This document shows positions 1 to 8,808 of a stretch of 64,000 nucleotides of DNA, piece by piece. The notes under the pieces were generated by a model, which worked only from the letters and a program-made list of their open reading frames with translations, did no database searches and was not told the origin of the DNA. Every line of letters starts with the position of its first letter. The first letter of the stretch is position 1. A program made the translations under genes and the position numbers. The DNA comes from Methanobrevibacter millerae (GTDB lineage: Archaea; Methanobacteriota; Methanobacteria; Methanobacteriales; Methanobacteriaceae): NCBI RefSeq assembly GCF_001477655.1, contig NZ_CP011266.1, forward strand, positions 1,162,001 to 1,226,000, in the 5' to 3' direction.

Positions 1-189
1 GCGGCAGGTCCTGCATCATATGGTATGACAGATACCATGGGAAGAATGCATTCTGATGCTCAGTTTGCCGGTTCATCATCCGTACCTGCTCATGTGGAAA
101 TGATGGGTCTAATCGGTATGGGTAACAACCCTATGGTTGGTGCAAGCGTTGCTGTAGCTGTAGCTGTTGAAAAGGCAATGAACAAATAA
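1..189 (+). CDS. C-terminal fragment of an unidentified conserved protein (partial)
   Basis: The window opens inside this gene; only the last 62 codons are present, ending at TAA 187-189. The visible tail is rich in Gly, Ala and Met, with a GRMH motif, a run of small residues, and an alternating Ala-Val stretch near the end that reads like a buried helix or strand. I do not recognise the family firmly. The tail vaguely recalls methanogen proteins annotated DUF1512, but that is from memory only. It runs in the same direction as dtd, 44 bp upstream, so the two may be co-transcribed. Confidence 0.6.
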   Translation, partial: AAGPASYGMTDTMGRMHSDAQFAGSSSVPAHVEMMGLIGMGNNPMVGASVAVAVAVEKAMNK

Positions 190-233
190 TGGGATTAATT
201 TTATCCCCATTTCTTTTTTTGGAGTAATTTTTT

Positions 234-683
234 ATGAAATTGGTTATCCAGAGAGTTGCAAATGCAAGTGTTGAAGTGGATAATGAGATAATTGGCCAAA
301 TCGATAAGGGATTAATGGTTTTGGTAGGTTTTGGCCAGAATGATACAGCAAAAGAAGTAGACTATCTTTCTAAAAAGCTGATTAAGCTTCGAATATTTCC
401 TGATGAAAACGGCCGTATGAATAAGTCAGTTCAGGATATTTCAGGAAAGTTATTATTGGTTCCGCAATTTACTTTATATGGTAAAACCAAGAAAAACAGA
501 CCTTCATTTCACAAGGCATTGAATCCTGATGATGCAACAAAACTATTTGATTATTTTGTTGAAAAATGCAGTAATGATATTGAAGTTGAAACCGGTGAGT
601 TTGGAGCATATATGAAAGTTAATTTAATTAATGACGGTCCTGTCACAATACTTTTGGAGAAAGATTTTTCTGAGGATGATTAG
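234..683 (+). CDS. dtd: D-aminoacyl-tRNA deacylase
   Basis: This enzyme hydrolyses D-amino acids mischarged onto tRNA and works in the cytoplasm as a homodimer. The 149-aa length is typical of the bacterial-type DTD family. Visible motifs are the N-terminal KLVIQRV strand, the PQFTLYG segment (usually SQFTLYG; the Ser is Pro here) and NDGPVTI near the C terminus, which carries the Gly-cisPro pair that reads amino-acid chirality. The start is supported by TTGGAG about 8 nt upstream. The stop codon directly abuts the ATG of the nitroreductase gene, so the two are probably translated from one message. Confidence 0.95.
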   Translation: MKLVIQRVANASVEVDNEIIGQIDKGLMVLVGFGQNDTAKEVDYLSKKLIKLRIFPDENGRMNKSVQDISGKLLLVPQFTLYGKTKKNRPSFHKALNPDDATKLFDYFVEKCSNDIEVETGEFGAYMKVNLINDGPVTILLEKDFSEDD

Positions 684-1205
684 ATGGAATTTGATGATTT
701 GATTTTAAAAAGAAGAAGCATCCGCAAGTTTACGCATGATAAAGTTAGCAAAGATCAGTTGAATAAAATTTTGGAAGCTGGCCTTTTGGCGCCAACAGCA
801 ATGAACAGAAAGCCATGTAACTTTTTAATTGTTACAAATAAGGATAAATTGGTAGAATTATCTGAAGTAAAGGAACATGGTTCTAAATTTTTAAAGGATG
901 CTGATAAGGCTATTGTTGTAACAGCAAGCACCCTTGAAGCGGATACATGGATTGAAGACTCATCAATTGCATTGACGTTCATGCATCTTATGGCAGCAAA
1001 CATCGGTGTTGGAAGCTGCTGGATTCAAATGCATCTTAGAAAATCATCCGGCGGCGAGAATTCAGAAAAATTAGTCCGTGATATAGTTAAAATTGATGAA
1101 CATTATCGTATTGTTGGTATATTGGCTTTAGGTATTCCTGACGGTGATGTGAAACCCCATACTTTAGAGGATATTGATAAAAACAAAGTCCATTTCTTAT
1201 TTTAA
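684..1205 (+). CDS. Nitroreductase family protein
   Basis: FMN-dependent NAD(P)H oxidoreductase of the nitroreductase fold, 173 aa; the physiological substrate cannot be read from sequence. The N-terminal RRSIRKF motif contacts FMN phosphate, followed by the LLAPTAMNRKP segment. Later come WIEDSSIAL and GVGSCW, and a C-terminal VGILALG strand typical of small nitroreductases. Its ATG follows the dtd stop without a gap, and GAGG inside the dtd end can serve as ribosome binding site. A close paralogue with an in-frame stop lies at 60499-61017, so this is the only intact copy of the pair in the window. Confidence 0.9.
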   Translation: MEFDDLILKRRSIRKFTHDKVSKDQLNKILEAGLLAPTAMNRKPCNFLIVTNKDKLVELSEVKEHGSKFLKDADKAIVVTASTLEADTWIEDSSIALTFMHLMAANIGVGSCWIQMHLRKSSGGENSEKLVRDIVKIDEHYRIVGILALGIPDGDVKPHTLEDIDKNKVHFLF

Positions 1206-1621
1206 TTTTTTTTCAAGGATAAATCAGTATTCGTATGAACTTTTAATTTTATTCTGCGATTTTTATTTTTCTAAAAAATATGTTTTTTCAACCTCTATAT
1301 ATATTTCTCTTTAGAAATTTCTCTTGTTTTTAGCATTGTTTTATTATATTAATTTGATGATGTGTTAAATAGTTTTTTTTCATAGTTTGTTTCATAATAT
1401 TTAATGGAATTTTAATTTAAACTATGGTTTTATTTCATGTAATTTTTCATATTCATTATTTAATTATTCCAAACCATTTTTTTTACTTTTTTTGATATTA
1501 AATTAATATTTTTTCTTTATTTTACTTATTAATTTAATAAAGTTTATATATTCTTAATTGAATATAAATATATATGTATATTTGTCTTAATGTTAGTTAT
1601 CAAATATCAATATTTAATTTA
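1206..1621. other. AT-rich intergenic region
   Basis: About 415 bp of extremely AT-rich DNA with no convincing open frame. The only element I can support is the promoter of the downstream adhesin-like gene at its distal end. The rest may be a long leader or an untranscribed spacer. Confidence 0.5.
1551..1563 (+). promoter_or_regulatory. TATA box of the adhesin-like gene
   Basis: An AGTTTATATATTC archaeal TATA element. Transcription would start about 25 nt downstream, near 1586, leaving a leader of about 50 nt before the strong AAGGAGGTG ribosome binding site at 1622-1630. Confidence 0.5.
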
Positions 1622-1635
1622 AAGGAGGTGAAAAT

Positions 1636-2523
1636 ATAAAAAGTAAATTCTTGGTCATACTATTGGTTTTTTTATTTATATTTGGTATAAATATTGTTAG
1701 TGCAGCAGATATAAATGAAAATTCAACAAATGTTTTAGCTTCTCAGAATATGGATCTAATTTATTCTGATGTTGATGGTTATGATGATGTTTTAGCAGAT
1801 AATAGTAGTAAAGTATCAACAGAAATTTCAGTTGAAAATGTCGTAACAAAAGCTGGAAGTAATATTACCATTCCAATTAATGTTAGTAGTGCAGATGGTA
1901 TGCCATTAAATTGTAACGTGACTGCGTTGTTACCTGATGGTACTAATCAGATTGTAAATATTATTAATGGAAATGGTAATGTTGGTTATTTTATTCCAGA
2001 AGATTATAGTGGGGAATATGATTTTTCCATTGAATTTTTAGGTAATGAAAATTATTTGCCTTCAACTGCTACAGGATTAATTACTATTCCTCCTAAAATC
2101 CCAGTTCAAATATTCATTAGAGATATCAATGCAAAACCTGGGGAAAATATAAATATTCCTATATATGTTGTTCCCTATTATGGATTAGTATTTAATGGAA
2201 ATATTGTTGTGGAGTTGCCTGATGGTTCAACAAAGATTTTAACAATTACTAATGGTTTTGGAACTGTTGATTGGACAGTACCTATGGATTATAATGGGAC
2301 ATTTAATGTAACTGCATCATTTGAAGGAAACGATACATATTTGGCTGCTAATGGAACTGGTTTTATATTTGTCTCTCTTGATAGTCCACAATCCACTCAA
2401 GAAGGGAATCAAATTCAAAATAATGTTAATGCAATGGTTGACAAGAATGCTACAGGTAATCCAATAATGGTTTTACTTATGGTTCTTGCGCTTTTAGGAA
2501 TTAATATTAAACGTAAACAATAA
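1636..2523 (+). CDS. Adhesin-like surface protein with two Ig-like repeats
   Basis: Secreted, membrane-anchored surface protein of about 295 aa. A hydrophobic signal peptide ending in VSAA is followed by two related Ig-like domains (roughly residues 55-145 and 148-240) sharing the pattern GxNIxIPI, LPDGxxxIxxIxNGxG, VPxDYxGxFxxxxxFxGNxxY. The C terminus is ATGNP, a transmembrane segment and a basic KRKQ tail, a layout also seen in the giant adhesin at 37119 and the pseudogene at 44365. The start is odd. A near-perfect Shine-Dalgarno (AGGAGGTG) sits 5 nt before an ATA codon at 1636, which would give a classic M-K-S-K-F signal peptide. The first conventional start, TTG 1651, lies 20 nt from that site and trims the positive N terminus. 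ATA may be a mutated ATG or a rare start. Confidence 0.75.
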   Translation: MKSKFLVILLVFLFIFGINIVSAADINENSTNVLASQNMDLIYSDVDGYDDVLADNSSKVSTEISVENVVTKAGSNITIPINVSSADGMPLNCNVTALLPDGTNQIVNIINGNGNVGYFIPEDYSGEYDFSIEFLGNENYLPSTATGLITIPPKIPVQIFIRDINAKPGENINIPIYVVPYYGLVFNGNIVVELPDGSTKILTITNGFGTVDWTVPMDYNGTFNVTASFEGNDTYLAANGTGFIFVSLDSPQSTQEGNQIQNNVNAMVDKNATGNPIMVLLMVLALLGINIKRKQ

Positions 2524-2610
2524 TTATTTTAAGGAGTTTTATCTTCTCTTTTTTTTTATTTATGAAATTTTCATGTTTTATTGATTATACTTTGTTTTTT
2601 TTTAATGTTC

Positions 2611-2629
2611 GGGTGTCCGCCAAAATTAA
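2611..2629 (+). repeat. IS left terminal inverted repeat
   Basis: The 19-bp repeat begins GGGTGTCCGCC and is preceded by GTTC, one copy of the target duplication. It pairs with 4379-4397. Confidence 0.93.
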
Positions 2630-2654
2630 ATTTTAGTTTTGAACCCTATTTTTT

Positions 2655-4151
2655 TTAGAATATGGTTGCTGTGAGTTGTAATTGATTTTTAATGGATGTA
2701 CTTTCACAGAAATCTTCTAAATCTTCCGTTGTATTTTCTATTTCTTGTTTTATGTTGTATAATCTGATTAGATTGTATGCTAATGCATCTAGGTTTATTC
2801 TTTCTTCTGTTTTTATCATTCCGACGACTACTTCTTTTTCTATTTGGAATTGTTCTTTGAATATTCCGAATGGTCCTTCAACGCTTGATCTTTTTGCGTA
2901 TTCGTCTTTATATTTTTGTTTTTCCATTTTGTGGTTCATTGCTTTTTGTAATTCTGAACCGTATTCTGTGATTGTTTTGTGTGTTTGTGAGGATGCACAG
3001 CATTTTGTTCGTGCATTACAGTTTTTACATGCATTGTAATTGTTGTATATCCTTTTTACTTTGTCTGGTTTTTTTGAATCTTTGTGTGGTTCTGTGTATT
3101 TCGCGTAGAAATGTAAGTATTGGTTTTCTGGGCATTTAAATGCATCTTGTTCATAATCGTATTCAAAGTGGTCTTTATGGTATGGATTTTCGTTTAATTT
3201 TCCTATTTTTTCTTTTGATTGTTTTCTTGTTGGTATTAATCCTTCTATTTTTTCATCTGCTAGGTATGATAGTGATATTTGATTTAAATATATTGTATCT
3301 GCGCTTATGTATTTTGGTTTGGTGTTTACGTTTTGTATTGCTTTTTTAGCGATTGCTGGTAGTTCATAATGGTCTGTTGGGCTTTGTGTGACGTTTATTG
3401 CGCAGATTAGTTTGGTGTCGTAATCGACTGCAGATTGGATATTGTAGGCAACCATGTAATTTCCTTTCTTTCCTTTCATAAAACGTGCTTCAATATCGTT
3501 TACTGGTATTCTATCTTGTCCTGTGAATGTGAATTGTGTTTCTATTCCATACAATAGTTCTAATTTATCTTCATCACTCATGTCCTTTTTTTCCAATATT
3601 CTTTGGGCAGGTTTATGGAGTTTTTCAAGGCTTTCAGGACTAACTGGGCGTCCTTCGTAGTAATCAACTAATATTTTGGTTTCTTTTTTGGAGATTGTGT
3701 TGTTGTTGGAATTATATGCTTTTTTGATGGTTCCATCAATAGCAACGTGATTAAATTCCGTAAAACCTTCATCAAATGCCTTTTTCAATGTCATTTGTAA
3801 TAATACTTCGAAATAACGACCGTATTCTCTTCGATACCTTTGAATTGAACGTTCAGATGGTCTAATATCGTCACAAACGAACCTAAAAATATCATGGTAC
3901 CTTGCCATGTCCGCAATTATGGATGTTCTATCAATATGCTGGATTTTAGCATAAACAAGCAATTTTAACATTGAATCTAGAGGTAAAGGCTCTCTTCTTT
4001 TCTTTTTCTTAGGTTCATCAATTTCCAAAAGAGGAAAAACATCTTCAATAAAATCAACGACAAAACGAGAAATATGATCCTTCGGAACATTCCAATCTAA
4101 TGTATTAATGCCTAATTTTGTCTGATTCTTGTCAAATTTTCTTTTAACCAT
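2655..4151 (-). CDS. IS1182 family transposase
   Basis: DDE-type transposase of 498 aa that would cut and paste the surrounding element. The N-terminal half carries the helix-rich LPLDSMLKLLVYAKIQ region and RPSERSIQRYRREYG, typical of the IS1182 DUF772-type domain. The catalytic core starts at the Asp of VAIDGT; the next segment has YISADTIYLN, and the C-terminal RSSVEGPFGIFKEQF carries the Glu. A CxxC plus C-C cluster (CKNCNARTKCC) before the last segment is also usual in this family. I chose ATG 4151 (MVKRKF) over the upstream TTG 4166. A minus-strand TATA-like GTTTATATAC lies about 50 nt upstream. The frame is intact and full length. Confidence 0.93.
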   Translation of the reverse strand: MVKRKFDKNQTKLGINTLDWNVPKDHISRFVVDFIEDVFPLLEIDEPKKKKRREPLPLDSMLKLLVYAKIQHIDRTSIIADMARYHDIFRFVCDDIRPSERSIQRYRREYGRYFEVLLQMTLKKAFDEGFTEFNHVAIDGTIKKAYNSNNNTISKKETKILVDYYEGRPVSPESLEKLHKPAQRILEKKDMSDEDKLELLYGIETQFTFTGQDRIPVNDIEARFMKGKKGNYMVAYNIQSAVDYDTKLICAINVTQSPTDHYELPAIAKKAIQNVNTKPKYISADTIYLNQISLSYLADEKIEGLIPTRKQSKEKIGKLNENPYHKDHFEYDYEQDAFKCPENQYLHFYAKYTEPHKDSKKPDKVKRIYNNYNACKNCNARTKCCASSQTHKTITEYGSELQKAMNHKMEKQKYKDEYAKRSSVEGPFGIFKEQFQIEKEVVVGMIKTEERINLDALAYNLIRLYNIKQEIENTTEDLEDFCESTSIKNQLQLTATIF

Positions 4152-4378
4152 AAACAACAACACCAAAATAACTTATACCTAATATAAAATATGTATAACA
4201 AAGTATATAAACTTAACTATTTAAAAAACAGTTAAATCCAAAACAAAAACTCATAATTAATTAAAAACAAATAAAACAAAAATTTAATATATAAAATTAA
4301 AATTTAAGAATAATGAATTAAAATATTTAAAAAATAGTATAAAATAATGCTAAAATTTTTTTGCACAAAATTCAAAAA

Positions 4379-4397
4379 TTAATTTTGGCGGACACCC
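4379..4397 (-). repeat. IS right terminal inverted repeat
   Basis: Exact reverse complement of the left repeat over 19 bp, followed by GTTC at 4398-4401. Confidence 0.93.
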
Positions 4398-4453
4398 GTT
4401 CTTTTTGTGTTTTTTAATCATTTTAATTTTTCCAAAATTGTTTCATAATAAAC

Positions 4454-4469
4454 AGTTTCAAAAGAAACT
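4454..4469 (+). promoter_or_regulatory. Palindromic operator AGTTTC-N4-GAAACT at the MarR-MFS promoter
   Basis: A perfect 6-4-6 inverted repeat ends one base before the TATA-like TTTATATAAAT at 4470, so it overlaps the position of the TFB recognition element. A protein bound here would compete with TFB/TBP. The likely ligand is the MarR-type product of the gene that starts 41 nt downstream (autoregulation). This is inference from position and symmetry. Confidence 0.55.
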
Positions 4470-4510
4470 TTTATATAAATAAAGTTCCATATTGTTAACT
4501 AGGTGATATT

Positions 4511-4963
4511 ATGGAAGATGAAAGTTTTCAGGCAATCAATGAAAATTCTCCATTAATTGCCTGGATTCATAATATTTCTCTAAATCAACAGAAATACATA
4601 AAATCAAAGATTAAAGATTATGATTTTGGCCATGATGTCCGCTATCTGATGTATATTCATGACAATCCGAAGTGTTCTCAGGAAAATCTGGTCACCATGT
4701 TTTGCCAAAGCAAGGGCAATGTCGCTAAAATCATTAAAAAATTCGAGGATGACGGATATATAAAAAGGGAGATCAATCCTCAAAACAGGCGAAAATACAT
4801 GTTAACGACAACAGATAAGGCAAATGATCTGGTTCCAAAGTTCAGGCAGATTTCCAAGGATTGGGAAATGGAAGTTGGCTTGACAGATAATGATTATGAA
4901 CTAAGAAAAAGATTGAGAGAAATTGCCATTAATGGAATGAATCTTACTAAAGAGGGTGTTTAA
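4511..4963 (+). CDS. MarR family transcriptional regulator
   Basis: Dimeric winged-helix DNA-binding protein of 150 aa. The central helix-turn-helix reads roughly from residue 55 (CSQENLVTMF) through CQSKGNVAKIIKKFEDDGYIKRE, followed by a wing with a PQNRRKYMLTTT motif, the standard MarR arrangement. AGGTGA lies 5 nt before the ATG. It is followed after a single base by an MFS exporter, an arrangement in which MarR proteins usually sense a toxic compound and derepress the pump. The palindrome in front of its own TATA box fits autoregulation. Confidence 0.92.
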   Translation: MEDESFQAINENSPLIAWIHNISLNQQKYIKSKIKDYDFGHDVRYLMYIHDNPKCSQENLVTMFCQSKGNVAKIIKKFEDDGYIKREINPQNRRKYMLTTTDKANDLVPKFRQISKDWEMEVGLTDNDYELRKRLREIAINGMNLTKEGV

Positions 4964-4964
4964 A

Positions 4965-6356
4965 ATGAAAATTGAATTTGAGACGTATGTAGTTTTTATT
5001 GCTGCTATAACTTCATTTTTTGGAGTGTTTTTATCAAATGGTATTATAATTGGTGTTCCGGCAATTGCTAATGATTTTGCAATGAATAATGTTATTCAAA
5101 ACTGGATTCCTACAATATTTTTCCTGGCAATGGCTGTCTTTACGGTTCCGGCAGGTCAGATATCAGGTAAGTTCGGTGTCAAAAAGTCATTGCTCGTTGG
5201 GGTTATCATATTTTTAATAGGTTCTGTTGGTGCGGTCTTGTCCTTTTCAACTGAATCATTTATGCTTTTTAGGGTAATTCAGGGAGCAAGCGTTGCATTG
5301 GTCAATGTATCTGGAATGGCTATGGTTGTTGCTGCGGTCAAACCTCAAAACCGGGGAAAGGCTTTAGGCTTTACCGTGACAGGAATTTATCTTGCAACTT
5401 CACTTTCTCCGGTAATCTGCGGATTTTTGGTTTATAATCTGGGTTGGAGATCAATATTTTATGCTGTTATTCCTTTCCTGGTATTATGTATTATATTGAT
5501 GATTGTAAAAGTTCCTCAGGATTGGAAGACCTATGAGCATGACAGTATAGATAAAGTCGGTTCTCTTTTGTATGCTGTTGGAATTTTGCTTTTCATTTAC
5601 GGATTCACCAACTTGGTTAACCAAACTGGTATTATATTTACCGTTGTAGGCATTATCTTTCTTGTAATATTTGCTGCATGGGAGCTAAGACAGACTTCTC
5701 CAGTATTCAACATGAATCTCTTTAAGAATATGAAGTTCACTTCATCCAATATTGCAGCATTATGCAGTTATCTGGCGATTATGGTTGTAACAACAATTCT
5801 TAATTATCATTTCCAGTATGTGAAAGGATGGAATGCTCAAATGGCAGGATTGATATTGATTGTAACTCCAATCATCATGGCTATTATCGCACCGAATTCA
5901 GGTAAGCTTTCAGACAGGATTCATCCGCAGAAGCTGGCTGCAATAGGTATGGCAATAGCTACAATAGCTCTTTTAATATTGACATTCCTTACAAAAGAGA
6001 CTCCGGTTTATGTGGTGGTTGTTGCAATGATTCTTCAGGGTGTAGGTATGGGACTTTTCTCAAGCCCGAACATGAATGCTATCATGAGTTCAGTTCCTCC
6101 AAAGGACGCTCCGACTGCTTCAGCCTCACAGGCAACCATGAGGACAATCGGTCAGACAATGAGTCTGGGCATGCTTACTTTGATATTTGCCTGGGTAATG
6201 GGAAGTCTGCCATTATCAACCGAATATGCCGGCTTAATTGTCCAGTCTTCACAAATTATATGCGGAATCTGTACAGCAGCATGTCTTGTATCCATATTTG
6301 CATCATTGGTTGGAATCAAGTCCAAGGATGAGTTCAATACAAAAAGACCGAATTAG
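4965..6356 (+). CDS. MFS transporter, DHA2-type drug exporter
   Basis: Proton-coupled multidrug exporter family protein of 463 aa with about 14 predicted membrane spans. Motif A is present in the loop after the second span (GQISGKFGVKKS), and the antiporter-type motif C lies around GIYLATSLSPVICGFLVYNLGWR. The closest layout is the EmrB/QacA (DHA2) group. I chose ATG 4965 over the upstream in-frame GTG 4956 because AGGGTG lies at a good distance and the MarR stop ends one base before. Substrates are unknown; the MarR partner suggests efflux of an inducing compound. A 9-bp hairpin with a T-run follows the stop. Confidence 0.92.
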   Translation: MKIEFETYVVFIAAITSFFGVFLSNGIIIGVPAIANDFAMNNVIQNWIPTIFFLAMAVFTVPAGQISGKFGVKKSLLVGVIIFLIGSVGAVLSFSTESFMLFRVIQGASVALVNVSGMAMVVAAVKPQNRGKALGFTVTGIYLATSLSPVICGFLVYNLGWRSIFYAVIPFLVLCIILMIVKVPQDWKTYEHDSIDKVGSLLYAVGILLFIYGFTNLVNQTGIIFTVVGIIFLVIFAAWELRQTSPVFNMNLFKNMKFTSSNIAALCSYLAIMVVTTILNYHFQYVKGWNAQMAGLILIVTPIIMAIIAPNSGKLSDRIHPQKLAAIGMAIATIALLILTFLTKETPVYVVVVAMILQGVGMGLFSSPNMNAIMSSVPPKDAPTASASQATMRTIGQTMSLGMLTLIFAWVMGSLPLSTEYAGLIVQSSQIICGICTAACLVSIFASLVGIKSKDEFNTKRPN

Positions 6357-6378
6357 TTAGTTAATTTTTTTAACTAAC
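6356..6378 (+). terminator. Hairpin terminator after MFS gene
   Basis: GTTAGTTAA at 6356-6364 pairs with TTAACTAAC at 6370-6378 around a 5-nt loop and is followed by a T-rich run. The stem begins at the last base of the stop codon. Confidence 0.6.
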
Positions 6379-6549
6379 ATTTTTATTTTTTTTAATGCTT
6401 ATTTTCAACATTGTTTTTCCAATAAAATGCTTAATATTTATATAAAAATAAATTAAAATATTATATCATATATTTATTTCAAAAATATTTTTTATAGGGA
6501 ATTTTTTTGATTATTGAATATATTATTATAGAGAAAATGGTGTGAAATT

Positions 6550-8289
6550 ATGAATTTAAATCACAATGCGAAATTAGGTTTAGTAACGGCTATTGCTATT
6601 ATCGGATTATTTGTGTTGTCTTTAATTATTACACAGATGCCAGAAGGAGATAATTCTGTTCGTTTTGGAATTTTAACATTATTACCTCCTCTTGTTGCGA
6701 TAGCATTGGCTTTTATTACTAAAGAAACTGTTCTATCGTTGTTTGTTGGTGTTTTTGTTGGAGAGTTTATGCTATGTGTAACTGATTTGAACATTGTTTC
6801 ATCTGCAGTCAATGCATTTTTAGGAATTGGTCAGCAGGTTATTTCATGTATGGCTGATCCATGGAATGCAGGTATTATCCTTCAATGTTTACTTATTGGT
6901 GGTGTAATACAGTTAATCACTAAAATGGGTGGTGCACAGGCATTGGCAAATACTTTTTCCAAACGTGCAAACACACCTCGTAAAGCTCAACTTATTACAT
7001 GGTTTTTAGGATTATGTGTTTTCTTTGATGATTACGCTAATTCATTGATTATTGGTCCTATCATGAGGCCTGTTATGGATAAACTCAAAGTTTCAAGAGA
7101 AAAATTGGCATTTATTGTTGATGCAACCGCAGCTCCTATTGCAGGTCTTGCTATTATTTCTACCTGGATCGGTTTGGAAATTAGTTTGATTGCATCAGGA
7201 TTCCAGTCAATCGGTATGACAAACGTTACAGGTTTTGGAATATTCTTGCAGACAATCCCATACAGGTTCTATAACATATTCATTTTAATATTCATTGTTA
7301 TTTCAGCATTGACATTATATGAATTCGGACCGATGAAAGATGCAGAGAAAAAAGCTCGTAAAAGAAAAACCGGTGAAAAGGTCATTGAACCTTCAGCACC
7401 AGGATTTGATGAAGTCAAACCTGTTGAAGGCATTAAGTTATCTATCTGGAATGCAATCATTCCTATCGGAACATTGATTATCGGTGCATTGATTGCATTT
7501 TACTGGAGCGGATACACTGCAATATTGGGTGGAGAGGACCAGGCTTTAATCCATCTGATGCACACTGCTCCATTATCATTTAACGGTATTTTTGAAGCAC
7601 TTGCAGCATCTGACGCTTCTGTTGCTTTATTCCAAGCAGCATTACTTGCATCTATTGTAGCTATTGTAATGGCAGTCGCTCAAAAAATATTAACTATTGA
7701 AGATGCCATATCCGAATGGATTGGAGGTATGAAAACAATAGTTATCACCGGTGTAATATTGCTTCTTGCATGGTCATTAGGTGCAGTAATCGGTGAAGTC
7801 GGAACAGCAGACTATCTTGTTGGAGTCCTAAAAGGTGCTATTCCAGCATTCATATTGCCAAGTTTAATCTTCATATTAGGTGCACTGATTTCATTTGCAA
7901 CAGGTACAGCATACGGTACAATGAGTATTTTGATGCCATTAGCCATTCCTCTTGCATGGGCAGTCTGTCCGGACATGACATTCACTATTGTATGTACCAG
8001 TGGAGTACTCACTGGAGCAATCTTCGGGGATCACTGTTCACCTATTTCAGATACAACAATTCTCTCGTCCATGGGATCCAGCTGTAACCATATTAATCAC
8101 GTTCAAACGCAAATTTACTATGCATTGTTCGTTGCAGCCGTAGCTATTCTTATAGGATACATCCCTGCTGGTCTAGGTGTTCCTTGGTTTATTTCAATCC
8201 CAATTGCAACAGTTGTATTGTTCTTTGGATTAAGAATATTCGGTGAAAAAGTTGATTTCGATGAGGTAGATTCTGAAGAAACTACATGA
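6550..8289 (+). CDS. Na+/H+ antiporter, NhaC family
   Basis: Membrane antiporter of 579 aa in the NhaC superfamily, exchanging Na+ for H+ and so linked to the sodium cycle that methanogens use for energy. About 12-13 hydrophobic spans are visible. The most diagnostic parts are FFDDYANSLIIGP in the first half and GDHCSPISDTTILSS in the second, both conserved in the family. A charged cytoplasmic loop (KDAEKKARKRK) separates the two halves. GGTGTG precedes the ATG. A TATA-like TATTTATATAAAAA near 6434 implies a leader of about 80 nt. The gene ends in a short hairpin. Confidence 0.9.
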   Translation: MNLNHNAKLGLVTAIAIIGLFVLSLIITQMPEGDNSVRFGILTLLPPLVAIALAFITKETVLSLFVGVFVGEFMLCVTDLNIVSSAVNAFLGIGQQVISCMADPWNAGIILQCLLIGGVIQLITKMGGAQALANTFSKRANTPRKAQLITWFLGLCVFFDDYANSLIIGPIMRPVMDKLKVSREKLAFIVDATAAPIAGLAIISTWIGLEISLIASGFQSIGMTNVTGFGIFLQTIPYRFYNIFILIFIVISALTLYEFGPMKDAEKKARKRKTGEKVIEPSAPGFDEVKPVEGIKLSIWNAIIPIGTLIIGALIAFYWSGYTAILGGEDQALIHLMHTAPLSFNGIFEALAASDASVALFQAALLASIVAIVMAVAQKILTIEDAISEWIGGMKTIVITGVILLLAWSLGAVIGEVGTADYLVGVLKGAIPAFILPSLIFILGALISFATGTAYGTMSILMPLAIPLAWAVCPDMTFTIVCTSGVLTGAIFGDHCSPISDTTILSSMGSSCNHINHVQTQIYYALFVAAVAILIGYIPAGLGVPWFISIPIATVVLFFGLRIFGEKVDFDEVDSEETT

Positions 8290-8309
8290 ATGGATTAATA
8301 TTCATTCAT
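8286..8309 (+). terminator. Hairpin after the antiporter gene
   Basis: ATGAATG (8286-8292) pairs with CATTCAT (8303-8309), followed by a TTTTAATTTTTTT tract. The stem overlaps the end of the coding region. Confidence 0.5.
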
Positions 8310-8331
8310 TTTAATTTTTTTAAGTGATAAT

Positions 8332-8706
8332 ATGACTAAAATTGAAATTGAACTTACAGAAGAACAACTTAAAAAAGTTGAAATCTTACAGAATAATGAT
8401 ATTGATGTAGGAAGTGCTATTGATATGCTTTTTGAAATTAAAGAAAAGTCATATCAACAGGAAGCTGCTTATTTAAATAATAAACTCGACCAAGCTAATA
8501 AGGAAAGAAAAAAGCTTGAAGAAAAGCTTGATGAAATTAACAAGGAAATTTTCTTATACTCTCAGCTAAAGGATACTAGTTTAGATGTTGAACAAAAACG
8601 TAAAATTTTAGAAAAGGACTATGGGGAAATTGATGCATCTTATGAAATGAAGGTTCAGGATGTTAAACATAACATTAACTGGACAAGAGAATTCTTTAAG
8701 TTTTAA
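8332..8706 (+). CDS. Hypothetical coiled-coil protein
   Basis: Soluble protein of 124 aa with no family I can name. The first 45 residues (MTKIEIELTEEQLKKVEIL, then VGSAIDMLF) look like a small strand-helix-helix module, possibly ribbon-helix-helix-like. Residues 50-85 form a charged coiled coil (LNNKLDQANKERKKLEEKL). A GTGATA ribosome binding site precedes the ATG. It follows the antiporter by 42 bp across a hairpin, so co-expression is possible but weakly supported. A small DNA-binding or scaffold protein would fit, but nothing proves it. Confidence 0.8.
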   Translation: MTKIEIELTEEQLKKVEILQNNDIDVGSAIDMLFEIKEKSYQQEAAYLNNKLDQANKERKKLEEKLDEINKEIFLYSQLKDTSLDVEQKRKILEKDYGEIDASYEMKVQDVKHNINWTREFFKF

Positions 8707-8808
8707 TTCTTTTTTTATTTTTTTCTATTTTTTTAATTTTTGCTAAACTATTTTACCTAAAAAATCCAAATTATAAAATGTTATTTAGTTTAAAAAGGTG
8801 ATAGTTTA

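Larger units (their letters stand above)
2611..4397 (-). mobile_element. IS1182-type insertion sequence, complete
   Basis: A 1787-bp element bounded by terminal inverted repeats whose first 19 bp (GGGTGTCCGCCAAAATTAA) are identical at both ends. It is flanked by the same tetranucleotide GTTC on each side (2607-2610 and 4398-4401), the probable target duplication. It carries a single intact transposase on the minus strand plus about 230 bp of AT-rich DNA upstream of that gene. Intact ends, target duplication and open frame suggest a recent, possibly active insertion. It landed between the adhesin-like gene and the MarR promoter. Confidence 0.93.
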
